Source of the DNA: Lentisphaerota bacterium
Lineage (GTDB): Bacteria > Verrucomicrobiota > Lentisphaeria > Victivallales > Victivallaceae
Assembly (NCBI GenBank): GCA_015061685.1
Contig: SUWD01000002.1
Coordinates: 124,001-188,000 of the forward strand
Direction of reading: 5' to 3'
DNA length: 64,000 nt
Shown here: positions 1 to 9,310 of the stretch, in pieces
Layout of the letters: the number at the start of each line of letters is the position of its first letter
How positions within the stretch are numbered: the first letter of the stretch is position 1
Notes under the pieces: generated by a model
Database searches by the model: none
Seen by the model: only the letters and a program-made list of their open reading frames with translations
Told to the model about the DNA's origin: nothing
Made by a program: the position numbers and the translations under genes

Positions 1-3
1 AAC

Positions 4-32
4 TTGCGTTATCATGTTTGGGAGATTATATT
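4..32 (+). promoter_or_regulatory. Promoter of the first gene
   Basis: TTGCGT (4-9), a 17-bp spacer and TATATT (27-32). The layout matches the other promoters of this window. A second TATATT at 98-103 is too close to the start codon at 119 to serve as its -10. Confidence 0.6.
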
Positions 33-118
33 TATTAAGTGTATCATAAATCGTGGCTCCGGATAATCCGGCACGAAAAGGATTAAATTCAGTAAACTAT
101 ATTTGAAAGGTTGATGCA

Positions 119-718
119 ATGTTGAAAAAAATGTCGTTGATTGCTGTACTTGCCGCAGTATTTTCTTTTTCTGTGCAGGCTGCTCCGTGGATCTCTCACA
201 ATTCCCGGCGTGCCCCTAAAACTCTGATCGTTGTCGGTAATTACAAAACCCCGCGCCTGATGGCGGCCACCATCAAAGGACTCACCAGTCAACCGTATTT
301 GATTATTACCAAAGACAACCGTTATTTCATGGTTATGACCAAGGCTACTGTACCGGTTCCGGCTGACAAATTGGATGTCTATATCAATCAGCTTAACCCC
401 AACCGGGTTGTCATTATCGGTGACGAGCGTTTTGTGACCCGGGCACAGGAGGAGAAACTGCGGACAATCAAGATCCAGCGGATTCCGATCGTCCGTATCT
501 ATGGCGGAGATTGGGGCCGAATTGCAGAAGAATTGGATGATATGCTCAATATCGGTAATCTCGCCCGGGAATTCCGTCGCAATTATTTTGATCTTTCTAT
601 GAGTGATTCGACCTTGCGTCCCGTTGCTCCCCAAAAGGTGGAAGAACAGTCTGCTTCTGTGTCCGCTGAAAATAACAACTCTGAAGAGTTGCCGTCAACA
701 GAGCCCGATGAACTCTGA
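119..718 (+). CDS. Secreted protein of unknown function
   Basis: A 199-residue protein with a clear Sec signal peptide at residues 1-21 (cleavage likely after VQA), so it is exported. The mature part holds two short alpha/beta-looking stretches rich in VVxG/VIIG (TLIVVGNY near residue 36, RVVIIGDE near 96). These faintly recall cell-wall-binding repeats, but the match is too weak for a family call. The C-terminal 30 residues are Ser/Glu/Asn-rich and probably disordered. AAAGG at 105-110 sits 8 bases before the ATG. An ABC-2 permease gene follows 20 bp downstream and is probably cotranscribed. Function not recognised. Confidence 0.7.
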   Translation: MLKKMSLIAVLAAVFSFSVQAAPWISHNSRRAPKTLIVVGNYKTPRLMAATIKGLTSQPYLIITKDNRYFMVMTKATVPVPADKLDVYINQLNPNRVVIIGDERFVTRAQEEKLRTIKIQRIPIVRIYGGDWGRIAEELDDMLNIGNLAREFRRNYFDLSMSDSTLRPVAPQKVEEQSASVSAENNNSEELPSTEPDEL

Positions 719-738
719 ATTTTAGCCGGGGAAAAACT

Positions 739-1698
739 ATGCTTCACCTCTACCGCATTGCAGTTAACAGTTTTCGCGAAGCACTCCGGGAACCAGTCTA
801 TTTCCTGATGCTTTTCGGAGCATTGCTTCTTATCGGACATTATCCGTGGATGACGCTGTTCGTTTTCCGGGAGCAGCTGAAACTTGTAGTTGACAGTGCT
901 ATGGCAACTACTATGCTGTTTTCTCTTGCGGTGTGCGTGTTGTGTGCAACCAGTACCGTTTCCCGTGAAATGCGTAACGGTACGGTTTTGCTGCTTTTGA
1001 GTAAGCCGATAACCCGGTGGAGTTTTATCCTTGGTAAAATTTGCGGCATTGTAGCAGCTTCACTGCTGTTCTGCTGGACTTGCAGTTGTGCATCTGTCAT
1101 ATCGGTGTATGTCGCAGTTGATCAATTCCGCATGGAGACCGGTTTGTATTTTGCCTTTGTCGGTTTGGTTTTTCTGGCCTGCATAGCAGGTATGGTGCTC
1201 AACTACCTCAAAGGTTGTTCTTTTTCAGAATATTCTGCCTATGCCGGAGCGATTTTGATGTTTGGTATGACTGTTTTCTGCTGGAAATTCCAGCCGCATC
1301 CGGAGCTTTCTCTCATGGATCTCGGCAAAGCACTCATTCTTCTTTCCCCGGCGGTTTTGATCATGGCGGTAATGGCAGTAGGTTTTGCCAGCCGTTTTGA
1401 TGTTGTTCCCAGCATGTGTCTTTGTACATTGTTTTTCTTTCTTGGCTTGATTTCATCCTATCTTTTTGGTGGAAAAGTTGAGGATCCGGCTCTTGCAGCT
1501 TTGTCATCCTTGCTTTATGCGGCAATTCCCAATTGGCAGTTTTTCTGGATGGCGGATGCTTTGGCGGTAAACAGAAACATCCCCGGTTATTATGTCTGGT
1601 GGGCCATCGGTTATGCCGTTATCTATTCTGTGGTGATTGCTGTATGGGCGGTGGTGTTCTTCCAGAACCGCGAGGCTGCCGGAACCAGAGAAAACTGA
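739..1698 (+). CDS. ABC-2 type transporter permease
   Basis: A 319-residue polytopic membrane protein with about six hydrophobic segments. It has the signature of ABC-2 (NosY-like) permeases: an amphipathic N-terminus (RIAVNSFREALREP), then STVSREMRNGTVLLLLSKPITRWSFILGK near residues 76-106, which is the coupling region of this family. A permease of this kind needs an ATP-binding partner, and none is encoded in the window. The partner may lie upstream of base 1 or elsewhere. Substrate unknown. It lies between the unknown secreted protein and birA, with short gaps that suggest one transcript. Confidence 0.8.
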   Translation: MLHLYRIAVNSFREALREPVYFLMLFGALLLIGHYPWMTLFVFREQLKLVVDSAMATTMLFSLAVCVLCATSTVSREMRNGTVLLLLSKPITRWSFILGKICGIVAASLLFCWTCSCASVISVYVAVDQFRMETGLYFAFVGLVFLACIAGMVLNYLKGCSFSEYSAYAGAILMFGMTVFCWKFQPHPELSLMDLGKALILLSPAVLIMAVMAVGFASRFDVVPSMCLCTLFFFLGLISSYLFGGKVEDPALAALSSLLYAAIPNWQFFWMADALAVNRNIPGYYVWWAIGYAVIYSVVIAVWAVVFFQNREAAGTREN

Positions 1699-1721
1699 TC
1701 CTGCCGGAGAGGTTTTGAAAG

Positions 1722-2516
1722 ATGGCTGCGGCACCGGATAAAAGTACCCTGATCGTTTTGCCGCAGGTCGATTCCACCAATACTTACGCAAAAAATCATT
1801 TCTTTGAACTTGAAGATTGTACTGTCGTAGCCGCTGTAGAACAGACAGCCGGCAGGGGGCGTTTGGGCAGAAAATGGGTCACTTCTCCTGATACAGCACT
1901 TACCGTAACGGCTGTTTTCAAGAATATACAGCAGCCGTTTCACGCCGGGGCGATAGCCGGTCTCGCCGGCTTGGAATTGATCCGGGAATATCTGCCGGAT
2001 CATTTTGTCTTTTTTAAGTGGCCGAATGATATTTATGTCCGTGATTGTAAAATTTCAGGAATCCTTTGTGAAGGAGTTTTACTCAAAGGCAAACTTGCCG
2101 GAGTAGTTGCCGGTATCGGAATAAATGTCAATCAAAGTACCGATGAGATGAATTTACTGGATAATCCGGCGATTTCAGTTACCGCCCTGACCGGGAAAAA
2201 GTTTTTTCTGGAAAAAATGCGTTTTGAGCTTGCAGAAAAGATAAAAAAATACTATATTATATATCGATCAGATTCAGAGACCGTGCTTCAGTTGTGGCGA
2301 AAAGAAAATTGCCTGATTGGGGAGACTCTGGTTTTGAAAACTCCCGATGGAAAAATAAAGCAGGGGTGTTTTATGTCTATCGGGGCAGGGGGCGAGATGT
2401 TATTGCGTTCTTCCGATGGTGAAGTTTTTACTTTTTCCAGCGGAGATGTAAAAATAGATGCCTCTTTAATAAATTTCAAATTGTTGGAAGACAAGTATTA
2501 TAAACAAAGACGCTGA
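1722..2516 (+). CDS. birA: Biotin--[acetyl-CoA-carboxylase/decarboxylase] ligase
   Basis: A 264-residue group I biotin protein ligase that lacks the DNA-binding domain of E. coli BirA. It shows the catalytic-domain motifs STNTYAK (about residue 18), the biotinyl-AMP loop AGRGRLGRKW (about 44), KWPNDIY (about 102) and GIGINVN (about 130). A small SH3-like C-terminal domain follows. It attaches biotin to a lysine in acceptor domains. The two biotinyl domains of the OadA protein encoded just downstream are obvious substrates, and the gene sits 26 bp before oadG. That coupling of ligase and substrate is inferred from context; the enzyme assignment is solid. Confidence 0.93.
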   Translation: MAAAPDKSTLIVLPQVDSTNTYAKNHFFELEDCTVVAAVEQTAGRGRLGRKWVTSPDTALTVTAVFKNIQQPFHAGAIAGLAGLELIREYLPDHFVFFKWPNDIYVRDCKISGILCEGVLLKGKLAGVVAGIGINVNQSTDEMNLLDNPAISVTALTGKKFFLEKMRFELAEKIKKYYIIYRSDSETVLQLWRKENCLIGETLVLKTPDGKIKQGCFMSIGAGGEMLLRSSDGEVFTFSSGDVKIDASLINFKLLEDKYYKQRR

Positions 2517-2542
2517 GGCGTCGCCAAAACAAAGGAGTATCC

Positions 2543-2788
2543 ATGAGCGAAAAACTTCTCGCCGGACTTCAGTTGATGGTCTTCGGCATGGGGATGGTGT
2601 ATGTGTTCCTCATTGTCATGATCTTCTGCATGAAGTTGATGTCCAAGATCATTGCCCCGATAGCTGCAAAACAAAAGGCTGCAGAAGATGCCGCCAAAGC
2701 GGCCGCTGCCAAGCCTGCTGGTGCATCTGCCAATGATGCGGCTCTTGCGGCGGCGGCTGTTGCTGCCGTTGCTGCTGCACGTAAATAA
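2543..2788 (+). CDS. oadG: Na+-translocating decarboxylase gamma subunit (OadG-like)
   Basis: An 81-residue protein with one N-terminal membrane helix (LMVFGMGMVYVFLIVMIFCMKLM). A hydrophilic tail rich in Ala and Lys follows, the classic build of OadG, which anchors and assembles the decarboxylase complex. The gene is preceded by AAAGGAG and followed 29 bp later by the alpha subunit. The tail is low-complexity (long Ala runs) and lacks an obvious His-rich zinc-binding end such as that of Klebsiella OadG. The call rests on architecture plus context rather than on strong sequence signatures. Confidence 0.85.
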   Translation: MSEKLLAGLQLMVFGMGMVYVFLIVMIFCMKLMSKIIAPIAAKQKAAEDAAKAAAAKPAGASANDAALAAAAVAAVAAARK

Positions 2789-2817
2789 GTTTAATCAAAT
2801 TAAATACAGGTGTATAA

Positions 2818-4887
2818 ATGAAAAAAATAAAATTCATGGATTGTTCGTTCCGTGACGGTTTCCAGTCCTGTCTCGGTGCCCGTGTTAAAACTGAAGATTT
2901 CCTGCCGGCTCTCGAAGCTGCAGTGAAAGCCGGTATCAGCCATATTGAAATCGGTGGTGGTGCCCGTTTCCAAGCATTGTATTTCTATTGTCAGGAAGAT
3001 GCCTTTGAAATGATGGACAAATGGCGTGAAGTCGTCGGTCCTGAAGTCAACTTGCAGACTCTTTCCCGCGGTGTCAACGTGGTCGGTCTTTCCAGTCAGT
3101 CCAGCGACATCATTGACCTCCATGCCAAACTTTTCAAGAAACACGGCATTACCACCATCCGTAACTTTGATGCTCTCAATGATGTGCGGAATCTGGAAGT
3201 TTCCGGTCGTGCCATTGCCAAACATGGTTTGAAACATCAGGCAACTGTTACTTTGATGGGCTTGGCTCCCAATCTGACTGAAGCGTATGCTCATACTCCG
3301 AAATTTTACATTGACCGTTTGAATGAGATCCTTGCTTCCGGAATTCCTTTTGACAGCATCGCTTTCAAAGACGCTTCCGGCACCAGTACTCCGGCGACTG
3401 TTTTTGAAACTGTCAAAATGGCCCGTGAAATTCTCGATAACAGCTTTGGCAAAGGTGCCAAAGAAATCCAATTCCACACTCATGATACTGCCGGTATGGC
3501 GGTCGCTTGCAACATGGCGGCTATTGAAGCCGGTGCCGATGTTATCGACCTCGCCATGAGTCCGCTTTCCGGTGGCACTTGTGAAGCTGATATTCTGGTT
3601 ATGTATCAGCGTCTGCGTGGTACTGATTACACTTTGGATATTGATCCTGAAAAGATCCTCGGTGTTGAAAAAGTCTTTGAACAGTGCATGGATAAATATT
3701 TTATGCCGCCTGAATCAATGCAGGTTTCTCCCAAAATTATTTTCTCACCCATGCCCGGTGGAGCTCTTACTGCCAATACCCAGATGATGCGTGACAACAA
3801 ATGTCTGGACAAATATGACAAATGTATCGAAGAAATGCGTGAAGTCGTTGCCAAAGGTGGCTTCGGTACCAGTGTGACTCCGGTCAGCCAGTTCTACTTC
3901 CAGCAGGCTTTCCGTAATGCCATGCAGGGCAAAAATCCGGATGGTTCCTGGAAAATGGATCCCAACGGTTACGGCAAAATGGTTCTCGGTTACTTCGGTA
4001 AAACCCCGGTCGCCCCTGATCCGCAGCTGGTTAAATGGGCAAGCGAGCAGCTCGGTCTTGAACCCACCGACAAACCTGTTGTTGAAATCAATGATGCCAA
4101 TCCCAAACTGGGCATTGCCTATAACACTGAACTGCTGAAAGAAAACGGCTTGGAAGTTACCGAAGAAAACATCTTTATTGCCGCCGCTTGCGGTGAAAAA
4201 GGTATCAACTTCCTCAAAGGCGACAAACCCATGGGTATCCGTTACAAAGAAGCTGAGAAACCAGCAGCCGCAAAAGGTGCCCAGGCTTACACTGCCAATG
4301 TCAGCGGAACCAATGTCGTTGTGGAAATCAATGCTGCCGGTGATGCTTACACTGCCAAAGTCAATGGCAAGAGTTTTGAGGTCAAATTGACCGAAGGAGC
4401 TTCTGCTGCTGCCGCTGCTCCTGTTTGCGGTGCTGCCAGTGTGATGACCAGCCCGTTGCCGGGTACTGTGACCAAGATTCTGGTCAAGGCCGGTGATGCG
4501 GTCAAGGCCGGTGATACGATCATGGTTCTTGAAGCGATGAAAATGGAAACCCCGGTTGCTGCTGATAAAGATGGCGTGGTTGCTTCCATTGATGTTGCCG
4601 TCGGTGCGGTTGTTGCTGAAGGAGACGCCTTGGTCTCTATCGCAGGTGCAGCCGGTGCAGCTCCCGCAGGTGCAGCCTCTGCAATGACCAGCCCGTTGCC
4701 GGGTACTGTTACCAAAATTCTGGTCAAGGCCGGTGATGCGGTCAAAGCCGGAGATACGGTCATGGTTCTTGAAGCAATGAAAATGGAAACTCCGATTGCC
4801 GCTGATAAAGATGGCGTGGTTGCTTCTGTTGATGTTGCTGTCGGTGCAGTTGTCGCAGAAGGCGATGCCCTTTTGACTATCGCATAA
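2818..4887 (+). CDS. oadA: Biotin-dependent decarboxylase alpha subunit with two biotinyl domains
   Basis: A 689-residue carboxyltransferase of the OadA/pyruvate carboxylase B family. The N-terminal TIM barrel (about 1-300) keeps the metal and catalytic residues: Asp in MDCSFRDG, Lys in FKDASG, and HTHD near residue 222. A conserved PYC/OADA domain follows to about 460. After an Ala-rich linker come two nearly identical biotinyl domains (about 543-622 and 623-689), each with EAMKME. The biotinylated lysines are K575 and K655. Most OadA proteins carry one. The barrel motifs read [10 protein letters not shown] and KDASG where oxaloacetate decarboxylases usually have LRDAHQS and KDMAG. The exact substrate (oxaloacetate or another 3-oxo/acyl-CoA acid) is therefore uncertain. 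Confidence 0.9.
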   Translation: MKKIKFMDCSFRDGFQSCLGARVKTEDFLPALEAAVKAGISHIEIGGGARFQALYFYCQEDAFEMMDKWREVVGPEVNLQTLSRGVNVVGLSSQSSDIIDLHAKLFKKHGITTIRNFDALNDVRNLEVSGRAIAKHGLKHQATVTLMGLAPNLTEAYAHTPKFYIDRLNEILASGIPFDSIAFKDASGTSTPATVFETVKMAREILDNSFGKGAKEIQFHTHDTAGMAVACNMAAIEAGADVIDLAMSPLSGGTCEADILVMYQRLRGTDYTLDIDPEKILGVEKVFEQCMDKYFMPPESMQVSPKIIFSPMPGGALTANTQMMRDNKCLDKYDKCIEEMREVVAKGGFGTSVTPVSQFYFQQAFRNAMQGKNPDGSWKMDPNGYGKMVLGYFGKTPVAPDPQLVKWASEQLGLEPTDKPVVEINDANPKLGIAYNTELLKENGLEVTEENIFIAAACGEKGINFLKGDKPMGIRYKEAEKPAAAKGAQAYTANVSGTNVVVEINAAGDAYTAKVNGKSFEVKLTEGASAAAAAPVCGAASVMTSPLPGTVTKILVKAGDAVKAGDTIMVLEAMKMETPVAADKDGVVASIDVAVGAVVAEGDALVSIAGAAGAAPAGAASAMTSPLPGTVTKILVKAGDAVKAGDTVMVLEAMKMETPIAADKDGVVASVDVAVGAVVAEGDALLTIA
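4444..4884 (+). repeat. Tandem 240-bp coding duplication (biotinyl domains)
   Basis: Bases 4444-4683 and 4684-4884 are near-identical direct repeats inside oadA (the second copy stops at the gene end). Long stretches match base for base, with scattered mainly third-position differences. The biotinyl Lys codons lie at 4540 and 4780, exactly 240 bp apart. The low divergence points to a recent or gene-converted duplication. Confidence 0.9.
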
Positions 4888-4900
4888 GGAATTTGGTACA

Positions 4901-6610
4901 ATGAATATAATTAAAAAAATCAGTTTGCTGCTGATGTTTGCAGCTGTGGCGGTTTTCTCCGCCTCAGCTGCGGAAAAATGCGGCAAGGCTTGTGATGAAG
5001 CAAAAAAGTGCTGTCCTGTTCAGATCACTCGTGATGTTTTGACTGCCAAAGGCGCTGTCCTGGATGAGAAATCCAGTGACGATATCTTTGAATGGTGGAC
5101 CAAAGGCTCTTCCCGTTATCTGGTTTACGTCGGTAAACTCAATGAGGGAGGCAAGGTCAAATATGTTCCTACGACCATCTACACTGTTACCATCCCATAC
5201 GATGGCGTTTGCAATCCCGGACGTCAGATGATGATGTATCATCCGGAAGGATACAGCAAAGGTCTTTTGAATGCCAAATCCACGATCAAACTTGTTCCCG
5301 GAACTTTGCATGAGAGCGTAAAAGACGCCGGAACTCTGCTTCCCGGAACGATGATGGCTGAATTTGAAGCTGTGGAAATCGCCCAGAGTGCAGTTGCCGG
5401 CGGTGATGCTGCCGGTCAGAAGCTTGATGGTTGGGGAAAAACCTTTGACAGCTTGTGGAAAAGCACCGGTATTTATGACCTTTACCGTCAGAGTACGGAA
5501 AACTTCAGCTCCACCTGGACTCTCGGTCTCGGCAGAATTATTATGATGATGGTTGCATTGGTTTTGATTTATCTTGCCATTGTCAAGGAATTTGAACCGC
5601 TTCTGCTTCTGCCCATCGGTTTCGGTGCATTGCTTGCCAATATCCCGCTTGCCGGAATTTCCGGTCCGGATGGTCTTCAGGGACAGGTCTTTGAAGTCGG
5701 TATCAATAGTGGCGTATTCCCGCTGCTCATCTTCCTCGGTGTCGGAGCTATGACTGACTTCGGTCCGTTGATTGCCAATCCGAAAACAGCTCTTTTGGGC
5801 GGTGCCGCTCAGTTCGGTATTTTTACTGCTCTGCTCGGTGCTCTTGCACTTGCTCCTCTCGGTATCAATTTTGATCTGAAAGATGCAGCCAGTATCGGTA
5901 TCATTGGGGGGGCGGATGGTCCGACTGCAATTTACCTTGCCAGCCGTCTTTCCCCGAAATTGCTCGGTGCTATCGCCGTTGCGGCATACAGCTATATGGC
6001 ACTGGTTCCGATCATTCAGCCGCCTATCATGCGTCTTTTGACCACGGAAAAAGAGCGTAAGATCAGAATGACTACGTTGCGTCCTGTCAGTAAGATCGAA
6101 AAAATTTGCTTCCCGATCCTTATTACTTTGCTGTGTGCTTTTCTGTTGCCGGATGCTGCTCCTCTGATGGGTATGCTGATGTTTGGTAACCTGTTGAAAG
6201 AAAGCGGAGTTACTGAGCGTTTGAGCAATACTGCTCAGAATGCATTGATCAACATCGTTACTATTTTCCTCGGAGTTGCGGTGGGCAGTAAGCTTTCAGC
6301 TGATCAATTCCTGTCAGTACAGACCCTCGGAATCCTTTTCCTCGGAGCGGTCGCATTCTCGATTGGTACTGCCACCGGTTTGCTTTTTGCCAAGCTGATG
6401 AATTGTTTCAGCAAGACCAAAATCAATCCATTGATCGGTTCTGCCGGTGTTTCTGCCGTGCCGATGGCAGCCCGTGTCGCCAATAAGGTTGGTCAGGAAA
6501 CTGATCCTCACAACTTCCTGTTGATGCATGCGATGGGACCCAATGTTGCCGGTGTTATCGGTTCAGCGGTTGCCGCAGGTGTAATGCTCAACATGCTCAA
6601 GAATCTCTGA
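4901..6610 (+). CDS. oadB: Na+-translocating decarboxylase beta subunit with secreted N-terminal extension
   Basis: A 569-residue membrane protein. Residues from about 185 onward are a canonical OadB: the start resembles [18 protein letters not shown], then about nine membrane segments, and [15 protein letters not shown] with the conserved Asp339 of the sodium channel. Normal OadB proteins are about 400-435 residues. Here the first 20 residues are a signal peptide, and about 160 extra residues precede the first OadB helix, including a Cys-rich start ([13 protein letters not shown]). The extension looks periplasmic. The subunit couples decarboxylation to Na+ export. The gene ends with a strong terminator, closing the birA-oadGAB transcript. 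Confidence 0.92.
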   Translation: MNIIKKISLLLMFAAVAVFSASAAEKCGKACDEAKKCCPVQITRDVLTAKGAVLDEKSSDDIFEWWTKGSSRYLVYVGKLNEGGKVKYVPTTIYTVTIPYDGVCNPGRQMMMYHPEGYSKGLLNAKSTIKLVPGTLHESVKDAGTLLPGTMMAEFEAVEIAQSAVAGGDAAGQKLDGWGKTFDSLWKSTGIYDLYRQSTENFSSTWTLGLGRIIMMMVALVLIYLAIVKEFEPLLLLPIGFGALLANIPLAGISGPDGLQGQVFEVGINSGVFPLLIFLGVGAMTDFGPLIANPKTALLGGAAQFGIFTALLGALALAPLGINFDLKDAASIGIIGGADGPTAIYLASRLSPKLLGAIAVAAYSYMALVPIIQPPIMRLLTTEKERKIRMTTLRPVSKIEKICFPILITLLCAFLLPDAAPLMGMLMFGNLLKESGVTERLSNTAQNALINIVTIFLGVAVGSKLSADQFLSVQTLGILFLGAVAFSIGTATGLLFAKLMNCFSKTKINPLIGSAGVSAVPMAARVANKVGQETDPHNFLLMHAMGPNVAGVIGSAVAAGVMLNMLKNL

Positions 6611-6631
6611 TTTTTAGAGAGTTATCTGTCT

Positions 6632-6658
6632 GGCACCGGTTTTTCCGGTGCCTTTTTT
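6632..6658 (+). terminator. Rho-independent terminator of the oad operon
   Basis: Perfect 8-bp stem GGCACCGG/CCGGTGCC (6632-6639 with 6645-6652), 5-base loop, then six T residues. It lies 22 bp after the oadB stop codon. Confidence 0.93.
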
Positions 6659-6680
6659 GCCATAGACTCATGGGGGGATT

Positions 6681-7664
6681 ATGTTTCGAAAAATCTGTTT
6701 TATAATATTGGCATTTGCCTTTTTTTTGGTTCCGTGGCTTTGGAGTCCAGCTCGGGATTGGGCATCGGGGATAGCGGTGATCGCCGGAATCGTTTTTGCT
6801 GTTTGCTGGGGAAATCCTTTCAGTAAATATACTGCCAAAATCACATCTCCGTTGTTGGGTGCTTCTATTGTCGGAATGGGGTGCGGTATGAACCTGATCA
6901 AGGTGCTTTATGCCGGAGCCAGCGGCTTTTTTTATACATTTATTGGAATTGCTGCCGGTATCGGCTTGGGAGCATTATTCGGTAAATTGCTTAAAATGCC
7001 GAAAAATGCCACATTTCTGGTCAGTGTCGGGACATCAATATGCGGAGGCAGTGCCATTGCTGCCGCAGCTCCTGCATTGAAAGCCAAAGCTCATGAAGTA
7101 GCAATGGCATCGGCAACAGTTTTTGCTTTGAATGCGGTGGCATTGCTCATTTTTCCGGTAATCGGCAGAGCTCTGGGATTTGATGAGAATCAATTTGGCT
7201 TCTGGGCAGCTTTGGCAATTCATGATACCAGTTCGGTGGTCGGAGCTTGTTTTCAGTATGGAGAAAAAGCTCTGGAAATCGGTACGGTAGTCAAGTTGGC
7301 AAGGGCACTTTGGATCGTGCCGGTGACATTGTTTCTTTCATGGTTTATTGCGGATAAAAACAGTGAGTCAGAAAGAGATGATCGTAAGTTGAAGTTTCGA
7401 GTCCCGTGGTTTATTCCCGGATTTTTAATTGCAGCAGCTTTAGTGACCTGGTTGCCTTTTTTACAGGGGGCAGGGGGATGTGTCAAAGAGATTTCCAAAT
7501 ACCTTATGGTTGTCACATTGTTTCTGATTGGTGCAAATTTGAGCCGGGAAAAGCTTAAAGAATTGGGGATGCGTCCAGTTATTCATGGTGTGATTTTGTG
7601 GTTGATACTTGGCATATCCTGGTGTGCAGCGATCCGTTTGGGATTCGTAAATTGTTCAATGTGA
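6681..7664 (+). CDS. YeiH/UPF0324 family transporter (putative sulfate or sulfonate exporter)
   Basis: A 327-residue membrane protein with about ten hydrophobic helices. It shows features of the YeiH/Cons_hypoth698 family: GASIVGMGCGMNL near residue 63, VSVGTSICGGSAIAAAAPALKAK near 114 and AIHDTSSVVGA near 180. Family members are annotated as putative sulfate exporters, but few have been tested, so the substrate is unknown. The start ATG follows GGGGG at 6672-6676. It is a single-gene transcript bracketed by the oad terminator and its own terminator at 7690-7729. Confidence 0.85.
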   Translation: MFRKICFIILAFAFFLVPWLWSPARDWASGIAVIAGIVFAVCWGNPFSKYTAKITSPLLGASIVGMGCGMNLIKVLYAGASGFFYTFIGIAAGIGLGALFGKLLKMPKNATFLVSVGTSICGGSAIAAAAPALKAKAHEVAMASATVFALNAVALLIFPVIGRALGFDENQFGFWAALAIHDTSSVVGACFQYGEKALEIGTVVKLARALWIVPVTLFLSWFIADKNSESERDDRKLKFRVPWFIPGFLIAAALVTWLPFLQGAGGCVKEISKYLMVVTLFLIGANLSREKLKELGMRPVIHGVILWLILGISWCAAIRLGFVNCSM

Positions 7665-7689
7665 TTTCTGGCAAATTACTTGTTTTCTG

Positions 7690-7729
7690 ATCTTTCCGGG
7701 ATGTATTATTCCGGGAAGATTATTTTTTT
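7690..7729 (+). terminator. Terminator of the yeiH-like gene
   Basis: A 10-bp stem (7690-7699 with 7711-7720, one G-U pair), 11-base loop, then a T-rich run with seven consecutive T at 7723-7729. Confidence 0.85.
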
Positions 7730-7740
7730 ACAACTGCAAA

Positions 7741-7767
7741 TAAAAAGCCCCGAAAAATTTTCGGGGC
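7741..7767 (-). terminator. Terminator of the lemA-htpX operon
   Basis: GCCCCGAAAA/TTTTCGGGGC stem at 7747-7767. Read on the minus strand it is followed by five T residues (complement of 7742-7746). It ends transcription just after the htpX-like stop codon and faces the yeiH terminator. Confidence 0.9.
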
Positions 7768-7773
7768 AGTAAT

Positions 7774-8709
7774 TTAATACATATTGCGTAAACGTGCTAT
7801 CCGTTCTCTGATTGGAGGATGAGAGGCGAATAATTCATTTACAGATGGGAAGTGGATGTACATGGCTGCCAACTGATTGGAGCCGAGAGATTCAACTTCC
7901 TGTTTGGTATAATGGTCATCTACGGCAAGTTTTTCCAATGCACTGGCCAGACCTTCATTGTAACTGCACAAACGCACAGCTACGGCATCAGCGGCGTATT
8001 CCCGCTGGCGGGATATTGATGATTGCAGCAAAGCTCCGAATATCGCCGCAAGGGGACGGATCAACAGCACTATCAGCAACAATACGATCACAACTGCTCC
8101 ACCTCCGGAATCCCGGTCACGGCGGCGGCGGTCTCCTCCACTGATCAACTCCAGAAATCCCAGATTTTCAATGATCGCCACAATTACCAGCAGCACACTG
8201 ATCAAGCCGACAACCAATTGATTGAGCATGATGTCACGATGAATAATATGTCCGAATTCATGTGCCAAAACACCCTCTAACTGCTGATCATCCATTGTGT
8301 CAAGCAATCCCTGAGTAACTCCGATGAAAGCACTGTTTTCATTCAAACCGGAGGCAAAAGCATTGGCAACCGGTGTTTGGAGAATATAAACCTCCGGCAC
8401 TTTCTGCAGTCCGGCGGAGATACTCAATCCCTCTGTAAGATGCAGTAAACGTCTTTCGCGGAGATTATTCATATCCGGCTTTCTGCCGTGAGCCATACTC
8501 AAAATGACCCATTTGGCAGTGAGGATCTGCAAAGGAATCAGAAAAACAGCGATTCCGGCACCGATAAGCAATCCGGTTCTTACATCGCCAAGCATATCAC
8601 CAAGCAGCCAGGAGGCTCCAAAGACAGCGGCAATGACGACGCAAACCAGAATGATGCTTTTTATGAAATTTTTCCGGATCTCTTCGGATGCGATCAAAGG
8701 TGTATTCAT
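7774..8709 (-). CDS. htpX: HtpX-like M48 family membrane zinc metalloprotease
   Basis: A 311-residue protease. Two N-terminal membrane helices (about residues 16-65) precede the zinc motif HEFGH (about 149-153). A second helix pair follows, interrupted by a charged RRRRDRDSGGG loop. The third zinc ligand is the Glu of SRQREYAADA. HtpX cleaves misfolded membrane proteins with its active site facing the cytoplasm. The gene is downstream of lemA by 20 bp on the same strand, the usual LemA-HtpX pairing. Length and motifs fit the family well; whether it is orthologous to E. coli HtpX is less certain. Confidence 0.9.
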   Translation of the reverse strand: MNTPLIASEEIRKNFIKSIILVCVVIAAVFGASWLLGDMLGDVRTGLLIGAGIAVFLIPLQILTAKWVILSMAHGRKPDMNNLRERRLLHLTEGLSISAGLQKVPEVYILQTPVANAFASGLNENSAFIGVTQGLLDTMDDQQLEGVLAHEFGHIIHRDIMLNQLVVGLISVLLVIVAIIENLGFLELISGGDRRRRDRDSGGGAVVIVLLLIVLLIRPLAAIFGALLQSSISRQREYAADAVAVRLCSYNEGLASALEKLAVDDHYTKQEVESLGSNQLAAMYIHFPSVNELFASHPPIRERIARLRNMY

Positions 8710-8729
8710 TTGATTGTGATTTCTGATTT

Positions 8730-9287
8730 TTAGAGTTTACTGATCCGCATATTATCTGCTTCTTCTCTTGCAGATGCAGAGATTTCAAACATCTCCTCTG
8801 CGGTCAATCCCATTGTCCCGGCAACGATACTTGCCGGAATCATGACGATATCAGCATTATATTTTGCGACCGTCATATTGTAACGGTTGCGGGCGTAAGT
8901 GATTTTGTCTTCGCAATCACGGATATCTTCCATCAATTTCAGGAATGAGGAATTTGTTCCCAATGCCGGATAACTTTCTGCTGTGGCTCTGATTTGCGGT
9001 ATCATCGAACTGATTTTATCGCTGGCAGCAATGGCTTCAGCCCGGTTGCCGCTGATAAGTCCGGTGCGTGCGGCTGTCAGATCAGTGAGGACTTTGCTTT
9101 CAAAGTCCATCTGCATTTTCAGCGTATCAACCAGATTGGGTATGATATTGGCTTTGCGTTTGAGTTGGACATCGATACCGCTCCAGGCTTCCTGTATGGC
9201 AATTTTGAGCCTGCGGAACATGTTTACCGTACTGATCCACCAAAGCAGAATAATTACGACGACAGCACCAATAATCCAATAAATCAT
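8730..9287 (-). CDS. lemA: LemA family protein
   Basis: A 185-residue LemA protein. It has an N-terminal membrane anchor (MIYWIIGAVVVIILLWWI) with the rest a long helical, coiled-coil-prone domain. The family signatures are VQLKRKANIIPNLVDTLK near residue 39 and the conserved arrangement ARNRYNMTVAKYN near 130. The start at 9287 is chosen over an upstream in-frame ATG because AAGGAGAG lies immediately before it. LemA proteins are membrane-anchored scaffolds of unknown biochemistry, often next to an M48 protease as here. Confidence 0.9.
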   Translation of the reverse strand: MIYWIIGAVVVIILLWWISTVNMFRRLKIAIQEAWSGIDVQLKRKANIIPNLVDTLKMQMDFESKVLTDLTAARTGLISGNRAEAIAASDKISSMIPQIRATAESYPALGTNSSFLKLMEDIRDCEDKITYARNRYNMTVAKYNADIVMIPASIVAGTMGLTAEEMFEISASAREEADNMRISKL

Positions 9288-9310
9288 TTTGTCTCTCCTT
9301 TTGTTATCGG

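Noticed and set aside
3745-4986. 413-codon open frame antisense to oadA
   Set aside because: Repetitive composition mirrors the tandem biotinyl domains; no independent evidence.
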